Source: Roseibaca calidilacus (GTDB taxonomy: Bacteria; Pseudomonadota; Alphaproteobacteria; Rhodobacterales; Rhodobacteraceae). Taken from it: 64,000 nucleotides of DNA. This document shows positions 8,729-18,082 of the stretch, one piece after another (position 1 is the first letter of the stretch; every line of letters begins with the position of its first letter). The notes under the pieces were generated by a model. It made no database searches. It was given only the letters and a program-made list of their open reading frames with translations, and was not told where the DNA came from. The stretch is taken from the NCBI RefSeq assembly GCF_001517585.1, contig NZ_FBYC01000004.1, forward strand, positions 62,001 to 126,000, written 5' to 3'. A program made the translations under genes and the position numbers.

Positions 8729-9646
8729 TTAGCGTAAAATAGGGTTCGACCACGCTTGTCGACCCGCAGCATCGATCACCGTTACCCGAAACCAATCGTG
8801 ACCGGCCAACCGGCCAAGGTTTATGCAGCTACGGGTCATGGAATGACCGTGCATGGCCAGCGCCGCTGATCCTTTGCCTTGCAGGATTACCGACACCACG
8901 GCAGAGCTTTCGACCGTGACCGTGTCGCCCTCTAGCACGATATCGTGCAATTCCGGCCCTTGGCTGGAATAGTAATCCCCCGCCTTTAACGCGGCCAAAA
9001 GCGCCTCTGGCGTGTTTTCCGGCGCACGCACCATGACCCAACCGCCGAAATGGTCCGGTTCGGTGAAATGCGCATCATCGGTCGCGCAAAGCGACAGGGC
9101 GCGCCCTTCGGCCAAAAGTAGATCGGCAATTGCAAATCCATCGGGGCGCGCTGCCCCCATGGCGCAACCATGGTTATAGACCTCGACCGCATGGGCGGCC
9201 TGAATGCTGCGCGCATCGGCCAGTGTCATACCCGACCATTGCGGGTGGGCAATGGCCACGAAGGCCCCGGCATCGCGCGCGCGGGCGGCAATCTCTGGCC
9301 CGGTTTCCTGCCCGTCCACCGGTTTGAAATCGGGCGCATGGGCGGGTGCAAAATCGGCGGGCAGACCCACGGCAAGGATGTGCCACAACTCGCCATTTTC
9401 CATCGCGCCCGAATGCAGCTCTGCACCAAGGATGGTGGTGAAACCCGCGTCATGATAGCTGGTTGTGTCGACAATCGGATAGCCGTAGCAGCCCACGAAA
9501 TGATCGGTCAGGGCGATGAAATCATAGCCTTCGGCCTTGTAACGGCGGCAGACCTCTGCCGGGTCCAAAACCCCGTCCGAGCGCGTGGAATGCGTGTGCA
9601 GATTGCCGCGCCAGAAGCGGCCGGGCAGGGTGAAGATGTTACGCAT
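8729..9646 (-). CDS. PHP-domain phosphoesterase in the phosphonate locus
   Basis: Polymerase-and-histidinol-phosphatase (PHP) fold metallohydrolase, 305 aa, no signal peptide. Metal ligands of the family are visible: NLHTHS (His17, His19), SDG (Asp24), LTDH (Asp48, His49) and later His residues in IAHPQW and VYNHGC. It overlaps the phnX stop by 8 bases, so it is co-transcribed with phnW and phnX. PHP proteins hydrolyse phosphomonoesters or cyclic phosphodiesters, and at least one is known to act in phosphonate metabolism as a cyclic ribose-phosphate phosphodiesterase. Here it may remove a phosphate- or phosphonate-ester group from an imported 2-aminoethylphosphonate conjugate. That role is inference from position only. 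Confidence 0.8.
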   Translation of the reverse strand: MRNIFTLPGRFWRGNLHTHSTRSDGVLDPAEVCRRYKAEGYDFIALTDHFVGCYGYPIVDTTSYHDAGFTTILGAELHSGAMENGELWHILAVGLPADFAPAHAPDFKPVDGQETGPEIAARARDAGAFVAIAHPQWSGMTLADARSIQAAHAVEVYNHGCAMGAARPDGFAIADLLLAEGRALSLCATDDAHFTEPDHFGGWVMVRAPENTPEALLAALKAGDYYSSQGPELHDIVLEGDTVTVESSAVVSVILQGKGSAALAMHGHSMTRSCINLGRLAGHDWFRVTVIDAAGRQAWSNPILR

Positions 9647-10433
9647 GTGCAGTGTCCTTTTCCAACTGGTCGATCAGCGCAGGCAGGTCGGCGACCGTGT
9701 CGATAACGTAATCGGCCCCTGCTGCGCGCAGGGCTGCCGTCGCGCGGGCGCGCAGAATGGCGATTTCCGCATCTGGCAGGGCGGCCAAATCCTCGGGTGT
9801 CAGCCCGACATGGTTGCCCGACAGCGCCACCCCAACTGTCACGCAGCCCGCCGCGACGCCCTCGGCAATGCCCGGTTCGGTATCGTCCACCTTGATGACG
9901 GCCTGGGGCGGGTAGACGGCCAGATCAATAAATGTCTGATACATCTGCAACGGGCCGGGGCGACCTTCGGGCAGGTCATCGGCGCAGACGCAATTGTCGG
10001 GCGCGTAGCCTTGCGCTGCCGCCAGTGGAAAGACCCGTTCCATGATTGACCGCGTATAGCCGGTGGTGGACCCTATTTTCAGGCCGCGCGCGCGCAAGTC
10101 AGCGGCTATTACGGCAGCCCCCGGCACCAGCGTGGCATAATCGGCGACGACCTTTTCGTTCATCGGCACGAAAACGGCATAAATGCGGTCGATATCGGCT
10201 TCGGTCGGTGCGGTCCCATGCAGCTTTTCCCATTGCGCGGCCATGCGCGGGGCCATCAGCATGGCCTTGATGTGGTCGCGCTTGGGTGCCCCCATGGGCG
10301 CGCGGGCCTCGGCAATCGTGGCATCCAGCCCGAAGCGTTTGAACGCTTCGACAAACACACCCATTGGCGCGAAAGATCCGAAATCGATCATCGTGCCGGC
10401 CCAGTCGAACACAACGGCTTTGAACTTGGTCAT
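9639..10433 (-). CDS. phnX: Phosphonoacetaldehyde hydrolase (phosphonatase)
   Basis: HAD-superfamily enzyme that cleaves the C-P bond of phosphonoacetaldehyde to acetaldehyde and phosphate. It is 264 aa, usual for PhnX. The HAD nucleophile is Asp10 in VVFDWAGTMIDFGS, where Ala-Gly-Thr after the Asp is typical of PhnX. The Schiff-base lysine is Lys51 in MGAPKRDHIKAML. The start at 10433 overlaps the phnW stop as ATGA and removes 14 unsupported N-terminal residues. It works directly after PhnW. The pair makes the locus a 2-aminoethylphosphonate degradation pathway. Confidence 0.95.
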   Translation of the reverse strand: MTKFKAVVFDWAGTMIDFGSFAPMGVFVEAFKRFGLDATIAEARAPMGAPKRDHIKAMLMAPRMAAQWEKLHGTAPTEADIDRIYAVFVPMNEKVVADYATLVPGAAVIAADLRARGLKIGSTTGYTRSIMERVFPLAAAQGYAPDNCVCADDLPEGRPGPLQMYQTFIDLAVYPPQAVIKVDDTEPGIAEGVAAGCVTVGVALSGNHVGLTPEDLAALPDAEIAILRARATAALRAAGADYVIDTVADLPALIDQLEKDTAHA

Positions 10434-11593
10434 GCGACTTCTCCGGCGGCAAGGGCTGCGGGGGCAGGGCGGCAATCGCCCACGCCAAGGGCGGCCATGC
10501 TATCGGCCACGGCGGCGACCACGCGCGCCATGACGGCGCTGTCCATCTGCCCGATATGGCCCAGCCGAAAGCTGTCGACCGCTGTCAGCTTGCCGGGATA
10601 GATGATGAAGCCGCGCGCCTTCATCGCGTCATAAAACGCGTCAAACTCGAAGGCAGGGTCGGCGGGTGCGTGAAAGGTGGTGATGATGGGCGAGAGCCAT
10701 TCATCGGCCAGCAACGTCGCAAAGCCAAGCCCCCGCATCCCAGCCACCAGCGTATCGCGGTTGGCGCAGTAGCGTGCATGACGGGCGGGGATGCCGCCTT
10801 CAGCCTCGTGCAAGCGCAGCGCCTCGGCAAAGGCTGCGATGGTGTGGGTCGGCGGCGTGTAGCGCCATTGGCCCGACCGTTCCAGTTCCGCCCATTGGGC
10901 ATGAATATCCAGCGCCAGCGAATGCGCGTTGCCCTTGGCGGCTTCCAGCACCTCGCGCCGCGCCAGCACAAAGCCGAAACCCGGCACCCCTTCGATGCAT
11001 TTGTTGGCCGATGACACGAGCGCATCGCAGGGGATTTCGGTGGTATCAAACGGTACACCGCCAAAGGCCGACATGGAATCGACCAGCAGACGGCGTCCGG
11101 CCCCGTCAACAGCTTGGGCGATTTCGGGCAACGGGTTCAGAATACCGCTGGAGGTTTCGCAGTGAATGGCCACGACATGCGTGATTGCGGGGTCATCGGC
11201 CAGAATGGCCGCGACCTCTGCCCCGCGCGGGGGGGCGAAATCGCCCTTGTCCAGCACCCGCACGGCACGCCCCATGACCCGCAAAGCCGTCGCCGCGCGT
11301 TGCCCGTAGGCACCATTGGCCAACACCAAGGCCACCCCGCCGCGCGGAATGAAACTGCCGAGCATTGCTTCCACCGCAAACGACCCCGACCCTTGCAGCG
11401 GCACGCAATCGAAGGCTGGGTCGCCCAGCAGGGCCACCAGACGTGCGCGGATATCGGCGGTCATGGCGCGAAAGTCACTGTCCCATGACCCGTGATCGCG
11501 CAGCATGGCCGCTTTCACAGCATAAGATGTCGTCAGCGGACCGGGGGTCAGCAGGTAGGGCTCGCCCATGCGGGGCGGTTCAAGTGAGGGCAT
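10430..11593 (-). CDS. phnW: 2-aminoethylphosphonate-pyruvate transaminase
   Basis: PLP-dependent class V aminotransferase that converts 2-aminoethylphosphonate plus pyruvate to phosphonoacetaldehyde plus alanine. It is 387 aa. The N-terminal block YLLTPGPLTTS and the PLP lysine Lys198 in VSSANKCIEGVPG match PhnW, and the next gene, phnX, uses its product. The start at 11593 is preceded by an AAGAAG ribosome binding site; the internal Met9 at 11569 is an alternative. It lies 10 bases downstream of the transporter ATPase, so importer and catabolic genes form one transcription unit. Confidence 0.95.
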   Translation of the reverse strand: MPSLEPPRMGEPYLLTPGPLTTSYAVKAAMLRDHGSWDSDFRAMTADIRARLVALLGDPAFDCVPLQGSGSFAVEAMLGSFIPRGGVALVLANGAYGQRAATALRVMGRAVRVLDKGDFAPPRGAEVAAILADDPAITHVVAIHCETSSGILNPLPEIAQAVDGAGRRLLVDSMSAFGGVPFDTTEIPCDALVSSANKCIEGVPGFGFVLARREVLEAAKGNAHSLALDIHAQWAELERSGQWRYTPPTHTIAAFAEALRLHEAEGGIPARHARYCANRDTLVAGMRGLGFATLLADEWLSPIITTFHAPADPAFEFDAFYDAMKARGFIIYPGKLTAVDSFRLGHIGQMDSAVMARVVAAVADSMAALGVGDCRPAPAALAAGEVA

Positions 11594-11603
11594 GGTTGTC
11601 TTC

Positions 11604-12698
11604 TTACGTTACAGCTTCGGACCGGGTGAAATCGAATTCTTCGGCGAAATGGCAGGCCACGAAATGCGTGGGCGCGATTTCGCGCCATGCCGGGGCCTCT
11701 GCCGAACAGCGTGGCTTGGCAAAGGGGCAGCGCGTATGGAACCGGCACCCCGATGGCGCATTCATCGGGTTGGGGATTTCGCCGTCCAGCCGCACCGGGT
11801 TGAAGGGCAGATCGGGGTCTGCCAAGGGCACAGCGGATAGCAGCGCATGCGTGTAAGGATGGCGCGGGGTGAAGAACAGCGACCGCGTGGGCGCATATTC
11901 CACGAATTGCCCGACATACATCACCGCGACCCGGTCGCTGATCTGCGCCACGACCGACAGGTCATGCGCGATGAACAGGAACGCGACGCCCATTTCATCC
12001 TGCAAGTCTTTCAGCAGGTTCACGATTTCGGCCTGAATGGACACATCAAGCGCCGAGACGCTTTCGTCGCAGACCACGAAATCGGGGCGCGACACCAGCG
12101 CGCGGGCAATGCAGATACGCTGGCGCTGCCCGCCCGAAAAGGCGTGCGGAAAGCGGCGCAGATGTTCCAAATTCAGCTTGCAGCGCGCCGCGATCTCGCG
12201 CACGCGGGCGTCGATTTGTGCGCGCTCCCGCATCAGCCCACCCGCAATCAGCGGCTCTGCGATAATATCGCGGACGGTCATGCGCGGGTTCAGGCTGGAA
12301 TAGGGGTCTTGGAAGACAAGGCTCATCCGGGGGCGGAAACTGCGCAGCGCCTCGCCCGACAGGTTGTGCAGGCTGACGCGGCCTTCGGGAAAGACCATTT
12401 GCAGATTGGGGCGCAGCTTTTGCAGGGTTGCATCATCGGCATGGGCCAAATCTACATCGCCCGTATCGGTGTGATAGATCACCTCGCCCCCGGTCGGGTC
12501 GATGGCGCGCAATATGGCGCGGCCCACGGTGGTTTTGCCCGACCCGGATTCGCCCACAAGCCCCACGGTTTCGCCCCGGCGAATGTCGAAGCTGACACCA
12601 TCCACCGCGCGCAGGGTCTGCGTGGTCGAGGTCAGGAATTTCCGCTTGGTGACCGGAAACCCCACTTCAAGGTTGCGCACTTCGATCAGCGTGTCCAT
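11604..12698 (-). CDS. Dipeptide/oligopeptide-type ABC transporter ATPase (DppF/OppF-like)
   Basis: Second ATPase of a peptide/nickel-type importer, 364 aa. It shows the Walker A motif GESGSGKTT, signature FSGGQRQR, Walker [12 protein letters not shown] and the C-terminal oligopeptide-transporter extension with a Cys-rich segment ([15 protein letters not shown]). ATG 12698 has a good AAAGGG ribosome binding site six bases upstream. An in-frame ATG at 12713 overlaps the dppD-like stop as ATGA and is a real alternative. It is downstream of its partner ATPase and upstream of phnW, which suggests the cargo is a phosphonate or phosphonate conjugate rather than a plain peptide. Confidence 0.88.
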   Translation of the reverse strand: MDTLIEVRNLEVGFPVTKRKFLTSTTQTLRAVDGVSFDIRRGETVGLVGESGSGKTTVGRAILRAIDPTGGEVIYHTDTGDVDLAHADDATLQKLRPNLQMVFPEGRVSLHNLSGEALRSFRPRMSLVFQDPYSSLNPRMTVRDIIAEPLIAGGLMRERAQIDARVREIAARCKLNLEHLRRFPHAFSGGQRQRICIARALVSRPDFVVCDESVSALDVSIQAEIVNLLKDLQDEMGVAFLFIAHDLSVVAQISDRVAVMYVGQFVEYAPTRSLFFTPRHPYTHALLSAVPLADPDLPFNPVRLDGEIPNPMNAPSGCRFHTRCPFAKPRCSAEAPAWREIAPTHFVACHFAEEFDFTRSEAVT

Positions 12699-12709
12699 CG
12701 CGCGCCCTT

Positions 12710-13714
12710 TCATGCCGTTTGCGCCAGAGCGGGCGCGGCCAGATGGCAACGCACCGAGCGGCTGGCGCCGAACAGGGTTTCGGGGGGCGCGGTCACGTCG
12801 CACAGGCCCGGTTTCATCTCGGCGCAGCGGGTGTGAAAAGGGCAGCCCTTGGGCCGAGCCGAGGGGCTGGGTATGTCACCCGGCACGGGGTGCAAACGCC
12901 GCGACAGCCGGTCGAGCGACGGGATCGCCTGCAACAGCCCGCGCGTATAGGGGTGCTGCGGGTCTTTCAGCACATCGCGCACCGGCCCGCGCTCGACAAT
13001 GGTGCCCAGATACATGACCGCCACATCCTGCGCGATTTGGGCAATCACGCCCAGATCATGCGTGATGAAGATCATGCTCATGCCCAACTCGCGTTGCAGG
13101 CCGCGCATCAGGTCCAGAACCTGCGCCTGAATGGTCACATCCAGCGCGGTCGTCGGCTCATCTGCGATCAGCAAGCGCGGGCTGGCCGACAGCGCCATGG
13201 CGATGACCGCGCGTTGGCGCATCCCGCCCGACAGCTCGAACGCGTATTGGTCCACGCGGGTGGCAGGGTCGGACAGGCCGACCTTTGCCAGCATTTCAAT
13301 GGCCAACTCGCGCGCGGCGCGGCCCTTCAGCCCTTTGTGCAGGCGGATCGCCTCGCACATCTGGTTGCCGATGGTGTAGACCGGGCTGAAGCTGGCCATC
13401 GGTTCTTGAAAGATCATCCCGATTTCGCCCCCGCGCAGGGCACGCAAAGCGCGCGCATTGGGGGCAAGGTTTTCCACCTCGACCACGGCACCAGTGCGGT
13501 CCTGAAAGCGAATGCGCGTGTCGGGCGACAGCGTGGCCGACCCGGGCAAAAGCCGCATCAGCGCCTTGGTGGTCACGGATTTGCCAGAGCCGGATTCGCC
13601 CACCAGCCCCAGCGTGCGGCCTTCGGCCAGTGACAGTGACACGTCTTGCACCGGGGTGATCGGCCCTTCATCGGTGCGAAAGCTGACCGACAGGTTTTGC
13701 ACGTCCAGCAGCAT
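12710..13714 (-). CDS. Dipeptide/oligopeptide-type ABC transporter ATPase (DppD/OppD-like)
   Basis: First ATPase of the importer, 334 aa. Motifs are GESGSGKS (Walker A), [15 protein letters not shown] (signature), [18 protein letters not shown] (Walker B and D-loop), ITHDLGV (H-loop) and the C-terminal [13 protein letters not shown] segment. It forms a heterodimer with the next ATPase in known systems. The start at 13714 shares one base with the permease stop (TGATG) and removes the Arg-rich N-terminal extension of the longer frame. It belongs to the five-gene importer that precedes phnW. Confidence 0.88.
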   Translation of the reverse strand: MLLDVQNLSVSFRTDEGPITPVQDVSLSLAEGRTLGLVGESGSGKSVTTKALMRLLPGSATLSPDTRIRFQDRTGAVVEVENLAPNARALRALRGGEIGMIFQEPMASFSPVYTIGNQMCEAIRLHKGLKGRAARELAIEMLAKVGLSDPATRVDQYAFELSGGMRQRAVIAMALSASPRLLIADEPTTALDVTIQAQVLDLMRGLQRELGMSMIFITHDLGVIAQIAQDVAVMYLGTIVERGPVRDVLKDPQHPYTRGLLQAIPSLDRLSRRLHPVPGDIPSPSARPKGCPFHTRCAEMKPGLCDVTAPPETLFGASRSVRCHLAAPALAQTA

Positions 13715-14856
13715 CAGCGCGCCTCCGAATAGGGGTCGGCGGCATCGCGCAGCCCATCGCCAATGACGGTAAAGGCCAGCACCGCCACCACGACAAACGC
13801 TGCCGGAATGAACAGCCACGGCGCCTGTTCGATCACCCGCACCGATTGCGCCTGTTGCAGCATCACGCCCCAGCTAACGGCAGGCGGGCGCAGGCCAAGC
13901 CCGACAAAGCTGAGCGCGGTTTCCGACAGGATCATATAGGGAAAGCTGATGACCAGATCGACGATGATGAAACTGGTAAAGCTGGGCAGCATATGCGTGC
14001 CAATGATGCGCCGGGGCCGCGCACCCGCCAGCCGGGCTGCGGTGACGTAATCCTCGCCCCGGATGGACAAAAGCTGGCTGCGGATACGCCGCGCCAAGGT
14101 CGGCCAGCCGACCGCGCCAAGAATGATGGTCATGGCGAAATAGACCTGCGCGCCGGACCATTCGCGCGGCATGGCCGCTGCAAGCCCCATGTAAAGCGGA
14201 ATAACCGGGATCACGCGCACCACCTCGGTCACGCGCTGGATGGCGCTGTCGGTGAAGCCGCCGGCATATCCGGCAATTCCCCCAATCAGCAGCGCCAAGC
14301 TGAAAGAGATCAGCACCCCCAGCACCCCGATGGAAAGCGAGGTGCGCGTGGCATAGAGCGTGCGCGAAAACACGTCGCGCCCCAGATCGTCGGTGCCCCA
14401 AAGGTGCAGGCGCTCGCCCCCTTCCAGCCCGAACAGCCGGGTCTGAATGGGGATAACCCCCAGAAGCTGCGTCGGCTGGCCTTCGACAAAGAAATGAACA
14501 TAACGGCGCACCTCGGGGTCGGGCACCGTGATCGACCGCAGCGTGACCGGGTCACGCTCTGTCCGCGATCCGGGCACGAATGGGCGCAGGCTGCACCCAT
14601 TCTTGTCGCAGAATTGCGGCACTTGCGGCGCGCCATACATGTAACTGCCGTTGCGTTCGGTCGGGCCATAGGGCGCGAAGAATTCCGCGAACAGACCCAG
14701 CAAGATCATCAGCCCCAGAATGGCGCTGGCGACCATGGCCGCGCGATGGCGGCGAAAGCGCCACCAGATCAGTGTCCACTGGCTGGCGGAATAGTATTTC
14801 TCGCGGCGTTCGCGCTCGCGGCGCTCGGTCCGGGTTTCTTGCGGCATGTCGGTCAT
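13714..14856 (-). CDS. Dipeptide/oligopeptide-type ABC transporter permease (DppC/OppC-like)
   Basis: Inner-membrane permease, 380 aa. It has an Arg/Glu-rich cytoplasmic N-terminus (TERRERERREKYY), a first membrane helix near residue 40, a long periplasmic loop with two Cys residues (residues about 75-150), then five helices carrying the permease loop (VTAARLAGARPRRII). The large periplasmic insertion is longer than in short DppC proteins and is seen in some oligopeptide-type members. The gene starts 3 bases after the upstream permease stop. Confidence 0.87.
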   Translation of the reverse strand: MTDMPQETRTERRERERREKYYSASQWTLIWWRFRRHRAAMVASAILGLMILLGLFAEFFAPYGPTERNGSYMYGAPQVPQFCDKNGCSLRPFVPGSRTERDPVTLRSITVPDPEVRRYVHFFVEGQPTQLLGVIPIQTRLFGLEGGERLHLWGTDDLGRDVFSRTLYATRTSLSIGVLGVLISFSLALLIGGIAGYAGGFTDSAIQRVTEVVRVIPVIPLYMGLAAAMPREWSGAQVYFAMTIILGAVGWPTLARRIRSQLLSIRGEDYVTAARLAGARPRRIIGTHMLPSFTSFIIVDLVISFPYMILSETALSFVGLGLRPPAVSWGVMLQQAQSVRVIEQAPWLFIPAAFVVVAVLAFTVIGDGLRDAADPYSEAR

Positions 14857-14859
14857 GGT

Positions 14860-15852
14860 CTAGCCCTCCAGCCGGATGCGCGGGTCCAGCCATGCCAGCA
14901 GCAGGTCCGAGACGAAATTCATCACCACGATGACCACGGTCAGCATCAGCAGGATTGCACCGGCCACGTTCATGTCCAGATCAAGGAAGGATTTCAGCAG
15001 CAGATCGCCCAGTTCGGTCAGCCCCAGAACGGCGGCGACAATGGGCAATTCGGAAAAGATGCGGTTCACGTCGAAGCCTATGGTCGAGACCACCGGGTTG
15101 ATCGCCAGCCGCGCGGGGTATTTCACCATCAGCCGGGTTTCGGGCAGCCCGCGCGCGCGCGCCGCCATGACCGACAGCTTGCCCAATTCGTCCGACATCG
15201 TGGCGCGCACGGTCTGCAACTGGTAGGCAATGGCCGACCAGCCCAGTACCAGCGCCGGAATCCATAAATGTTTGACCAAGTCCCATAGCTTGGCAAAGGA
15301 CCAAGGCGCATCCTTGTATTCGTCCGAAAACAGCCCGCCGATAGACGCCCCAAACCAGCGGTTTGCGAAATACAATAGCACCAGCGCCAGCAAGAAATTC
15401 GGCAGCGCAAGGCCAAGGTAGGAAAAGATCGTCAGCCCGTAATCGGCCCCTGACCCACGCCGGACGGCGGCATATAGCCCGATGGGAATGGCGATCAGAT
15501 AGGTCAGAAGCAGCGTGACCATCAACAGGCCCATGGTCAGCCAGACCTTGTCGCCAATCACGATATTGACCGAGGTCAGAAAGGAATAGGCCTGTCCGAA
15601 ATCGCCGCGCAGCACGATGCCGCCGATCCAGTCGGCATAGCGCACCAGCATCGGCGCGTCCAAGCCCAGTTCCACCCGGATGGCCTGAATATCAGCCGGG
15701 GTGACGGCCACGCCTGTGCCGGAAAATTTGCGAAAGGCGTAGCGGTCGGCATAGTCGCCCGGTGGCAATTCCATGATGAGAAACACCATGAAGGACACCA
15801 TCAACAGTGTCAGCGCCATGCCCAGAAGGCGACGGATCAGGAAAACGGCCAT
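14860..15852 (-). CDS. Dipeptide/oligopeptide-type ABC transporter permease (DppB/OppB-like)
   Basis: Inner-membrane permease, 330 aa, six predicted helices. It begins MAVFLIRRLLGMALTLLMVS, the classic DppB start, followed by a periplasmic loop (PPGDYADRYAFRK) and the EAA-type loop ARARGLPETRLMVK. It is the first permease after the binding-protein gene, separated from it by 69 bases that contain a strong hairpin at 15882-15907. The conserved start at 15852 is the only sensible one. Confidence 0.88.
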   Translation of the reverse strand: MAVFLIRRLLGMALTLLMVSFMVFLIMELPPGDYADRYAFRKFSGTGVAVTPADIQAIRVELGLDAPMLVRYADWIGGIVLRGDFGQAYSFLTSVNIVIGDKVWLTMGLLMVTLLLTYLIAIPIGLYAAVRRGSGADYGLTIFSYLGLALPNFLLALVLLYFANRWFGASIGGLFSDEYKDAPWSFAKLWDLVKHLWIPALVLGWSAIAYQLQTVRATMSDELGKLSVMAARARGLPETRLMVKYPARLAINPVVSTIGFDVNRIFSELPIVAAVLGLTELGDLLLKSFLDLDMNVAGAILLMLTVVIVVMNFVSDLLLAWLDPRIRLEG

Positions 15853-15881
15853 GGAAACAGCCCCGGTCAGACAGGAAAACA

Positions 15882-15907
15882 GGGGCGCGCGGCATGGCGC
15901 GCGCCCC
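15882..15907 (-). terminator. Hairpin between binding-protein and permease genes
   Basis: A perfect 10-bp inverted repeat (GGGGCGCGCG and its complement) with a 6-base loop lies just after the binding-protein stop. On the minus strand it is followed by a short TGTTTT tract. It probably acts as a partial terminator or 3'-end stabiliser, giving more binding protein than permease, as is usual in such operons. Confidence 0.65.
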
Positions 15908-15921
15908 CAAGGTGCGGGGCC

Positions 15922-17979
15922 TTAGTTGGCCAGGAACCACTGCTGCGGACGATACGGATAGGTCCAGTAATAGTCGTAGGTCTTGGCTTTCAGGACCGGC
16001 ACGTTTTGCAACAGGTTCGAATGCATGTAGGGTTCGGGAATGTCCCCCACGGTGCCGATGCGGATCATCTGGTCCAGATGGATTTCGACAATCTCTGACC
16101 CGATGGCATCCGATTCCGGCGTGCCCAGCGGGATTTGCGTCAGGCGTTCGGCCAGGTCCCACAGGCGCAGCACGTCTTCGGGCGGCTCGACTCCGGACGC
16201 GCCGTCGGTTTTCTTCCACTCGTCCCAGGCAATGCCGGGGCCGGGGTTGAAGAAATCGCCAAAGGGCGGGAAGGCAGAGCGCGGGTCCTGGCTGAAGGCC
16301 GGGGCGGACACGCCGTCATTCTTCCAGCTTAGGATATCGGCGTCATTGGCGTTGGCCGTGGCGCGATATTCATCAGACGATACTTCGCGCAGGTCCACGC
16401 GCACACCCACGGCACCCCAGTAGTCGCGCACCAATTCGTGCATCTGCACCGGGCCGCCTTGGCTGGCATAGGTCAGGCGCAGCACGAAAGGGCGACCATC
16501 GGGCAGCAGGCGCACGCCATCGGCGCCCATTTCCAGACCCATTTCGTCCAGCAGCGCATTGGCGCGCTCGACGTCATAGGCGGTGTTGCGGGTGACTTGT
16601 TCTTCGGTCACGAAACCCACGGTCACGGGTTCCACTGGCAGCGCATTGGCCGGACGGCCTTGGCCAAGGAACACAATCTCGTTGATCTCGTCGCGGTTCA
16701 TGGCGTGCGACATGGCGACCGAGAAACGCGGATCGCCGAACACGTCGCGCAGGACCGGGTCTTTGTGGCCGCGGTTGAACGAATAATAGGTCATCGACCC
16801 TGGCGCGGGTGCCAGACCGACGGTGATATTCGCGTTTGCCTCGTTTTCCTTCAGGACCGGAAAGTCATCCAGGAACACGGCCTGCTGTTTCCAATGCACC
16901 TGACCGTCCAGCATGCGCAGCATGTTGACTTCGCGCTCTGGCACATAGGTCTCGGAAATCTCGTTGATATAGGGCAGTTGGTTGCCCGCCGTGTCGACCA
17001 TGTGGAAATAGGGGTTGGCGACCAGACGGCGGCCTTCCGAATTGTCCTCGACCACGATATGCGATTCGAGCGTCGGCACCACGGCGCGGCCGATGGCATC
17101 GAGCTTGGTGGCATCGCGCAGCAGCGGGGTCGGGATGTCTTTCCAGTCGGACGGGCCGTAGAAGAAATTGACGGCGTCGCCTTCGGATTCGAACCCAAGC
17201 TCGGCCCGGCGGGCGGCGGCATCGGGGTTGTGCTTGTCCATGAACTGGCCAAGGAAATGCTTGGGCTGGAACGGCTGGCCGTAATCCACAGCAAAGCGGT
17301 TCAGCAGGCCCGGAACTGGCACGGGGAAGGTGAACTTGACGGTGGTTGCGTCCACGGCTTCGACCTGTGCGGGTTCACCGGCGAACAGCCAGCGACCGGG
17401 GGTTTCGGTGTAGACATTGGTGTTCAGGATCAGGTCTTCATACCAGAAAACAATGTCTTCAGCGGTGAAGGGCGTGCCATCGGACCATTTGTGATCGGCG
17501 CGCAGGTGGAAGGTCAGTTCGGTGAAGCTGTCATTCCAAGCCCATTCGCGCGCAACGTTGGGAACCAGCGTTTGCAGGTCGTCAGAATAGCGCACAAGGT
17601 TCACATGGCGCACCGACAACAGGTCCGAGGTGCCCGATTCGGTGGCGCGCGACGTGCCCATCAGCGTGCCGCCGTAATTGCCGATGGCGGTGTAGGGGGC
17701 AACGACCAGCGGTTCGGACGGCAGGCGCTCGGCCAGCGGCGGCAGATCGCCATTTCCCATGATCCGCGCATTCAGCGCTGCAATTTCGGGGTTTTCCGCC
17801 AGTTCCAGCGTGCAATTCGCGGCTTGCTGGAACTCGGCCAGCTCGAATTGCTGCGGGTAGGCAGAGGTTAGACCGCCCATATTGGCGGCGGTGACGGGGG
17901 GGCAATCGGCGGCAGCGGCCGCGCCCAGCAACAGCGCGCTGGCGCTGCCCAGAAGGGTAATTTTGAGGGAACGTGTCAT
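15922..17979 (-). CDS. Extracellular solute-binding protein, family 5 (peptide/oligopeptide type)
   Basis: Periplasmic binding protein of the importer, 685 aa, long for the family but within the OppA/DppA class. A Sec signal peptide is clear (MTRSLKITLLGSASALLLG, cleavage near AAAAA-DCPP). Family-5 features include the N-terminal YTAIGNYGGTLMG-type segment and the WNDSFTELTFHLRADHKWSDGTPFTAEDIVF block. The start at 17979 has an AGGAG site six bases upstream and is preferred over the ATG at 17997. The gene opens the operon that continues to phnW, phnX and the PHP gene, so I infer an aminophosphonate-type ligand. A peptide ligand remains possible. Confidence 0.85.
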   Translation of the reverse strand: MTRSLKITLLGSASALLLGAAAAADCPPVTAANMGGLTSAYPQQFELAEFQQAANCTLELAENPEIAALNARIMGNGDLPPLAERLPSEPLVVAPYTAIGNYGGTLMGTSRATESGTSDLLSVRHVNLVRYSDDLQTLVPNVAREWAWNDSFTELTFHLRADHKWSDGTPFTAEDIVFWYEDLILNTNVYTETPGRWLFAGEPAQVEAVDATTVKFTFPVPVPGLLNRFAVDYGQPFQPKHFLGQFMDKHNPDAAARRAELGFESEGDAVNFFYGPSDWKDIPTPLLRDATKLDAIGRAVVPTLESHIVVEDNSEGRRLVANPYFHMVDTAGNQLPYINEISETYVPEREVNMLRMLDGQVHWKQQAVFLDDFPVLKENEANANITVGLAPAPGSMTYYSFNRGHKDPVLRDVFGDPRFSVAMSHAMNRDEINEIVFLGQGRPANALPVEPVTVGFVTEEQVTRNTAYDVERANALLDEMGLEMGADGVRLLPDGRPFVLRLTYASQGGPVQMHELVRDYWGAVGVRVDLREVSSDEYRATANANDADILSWKNDGVSAPAFSQDPRSAFPPFGDFFNPGPGIAWDEWKKTDGASGVEPPEDVLRLWDLAERLTQIPLGTPESDAIGSEIVEIHLDQMIRIGTVGDIPEPYMHSNLLQNVPVLKAKTYDYYWTYPYRPQQWFLAN

Positions 17980-18054
17980 GGCAGACTCCTGTGTCATGTG
18001 ACAGCGCGGAGCCTGACAGTGCGACTTGACAGTTATGTAACAGATTGCCTTATC

Positions 18055-18069
18055 ATAGCCTTTGGCTAT
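18055..18069. promoter_or_regulatory. LysR-type operator (T-N11-A box) upstream of the importer operon
   Basis: A perfect inverted repeat ATAGCC-TTT-GGCTAT, containing the T-N11-A core of LysR-type boxes, lies about 75 bases upstream of the binding-protein start and just after the LysR gene. This is the position expected for activation of the importer-phnWX operon by that regulator. The repeat is seen directly; its function is inferred. Confidence 0.6.
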
Positions 18070-18082
18070 AGTTTGCCCCGCG

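Noticed and set aside
8500-8772. Possible 90-aa gene on the minus strand
   Set aside because: Overlaps the 3' end of the PHP gene, has no ribosome binding site and a product unlike any protein; the region is AT-rich and prone to chance frames.
13846-15267. 473-aa plus-strand frame across the two permease genes
   Set aside because: Antisense shadow with His/Gln/Arg-rich sequence; the minus strand encodes well-conserved permeases.
16438-17871. 477-aa plus-strand frame antisense to the binding protein
   Set aside because: Shadow frame; no start signal and no recognisable domain.
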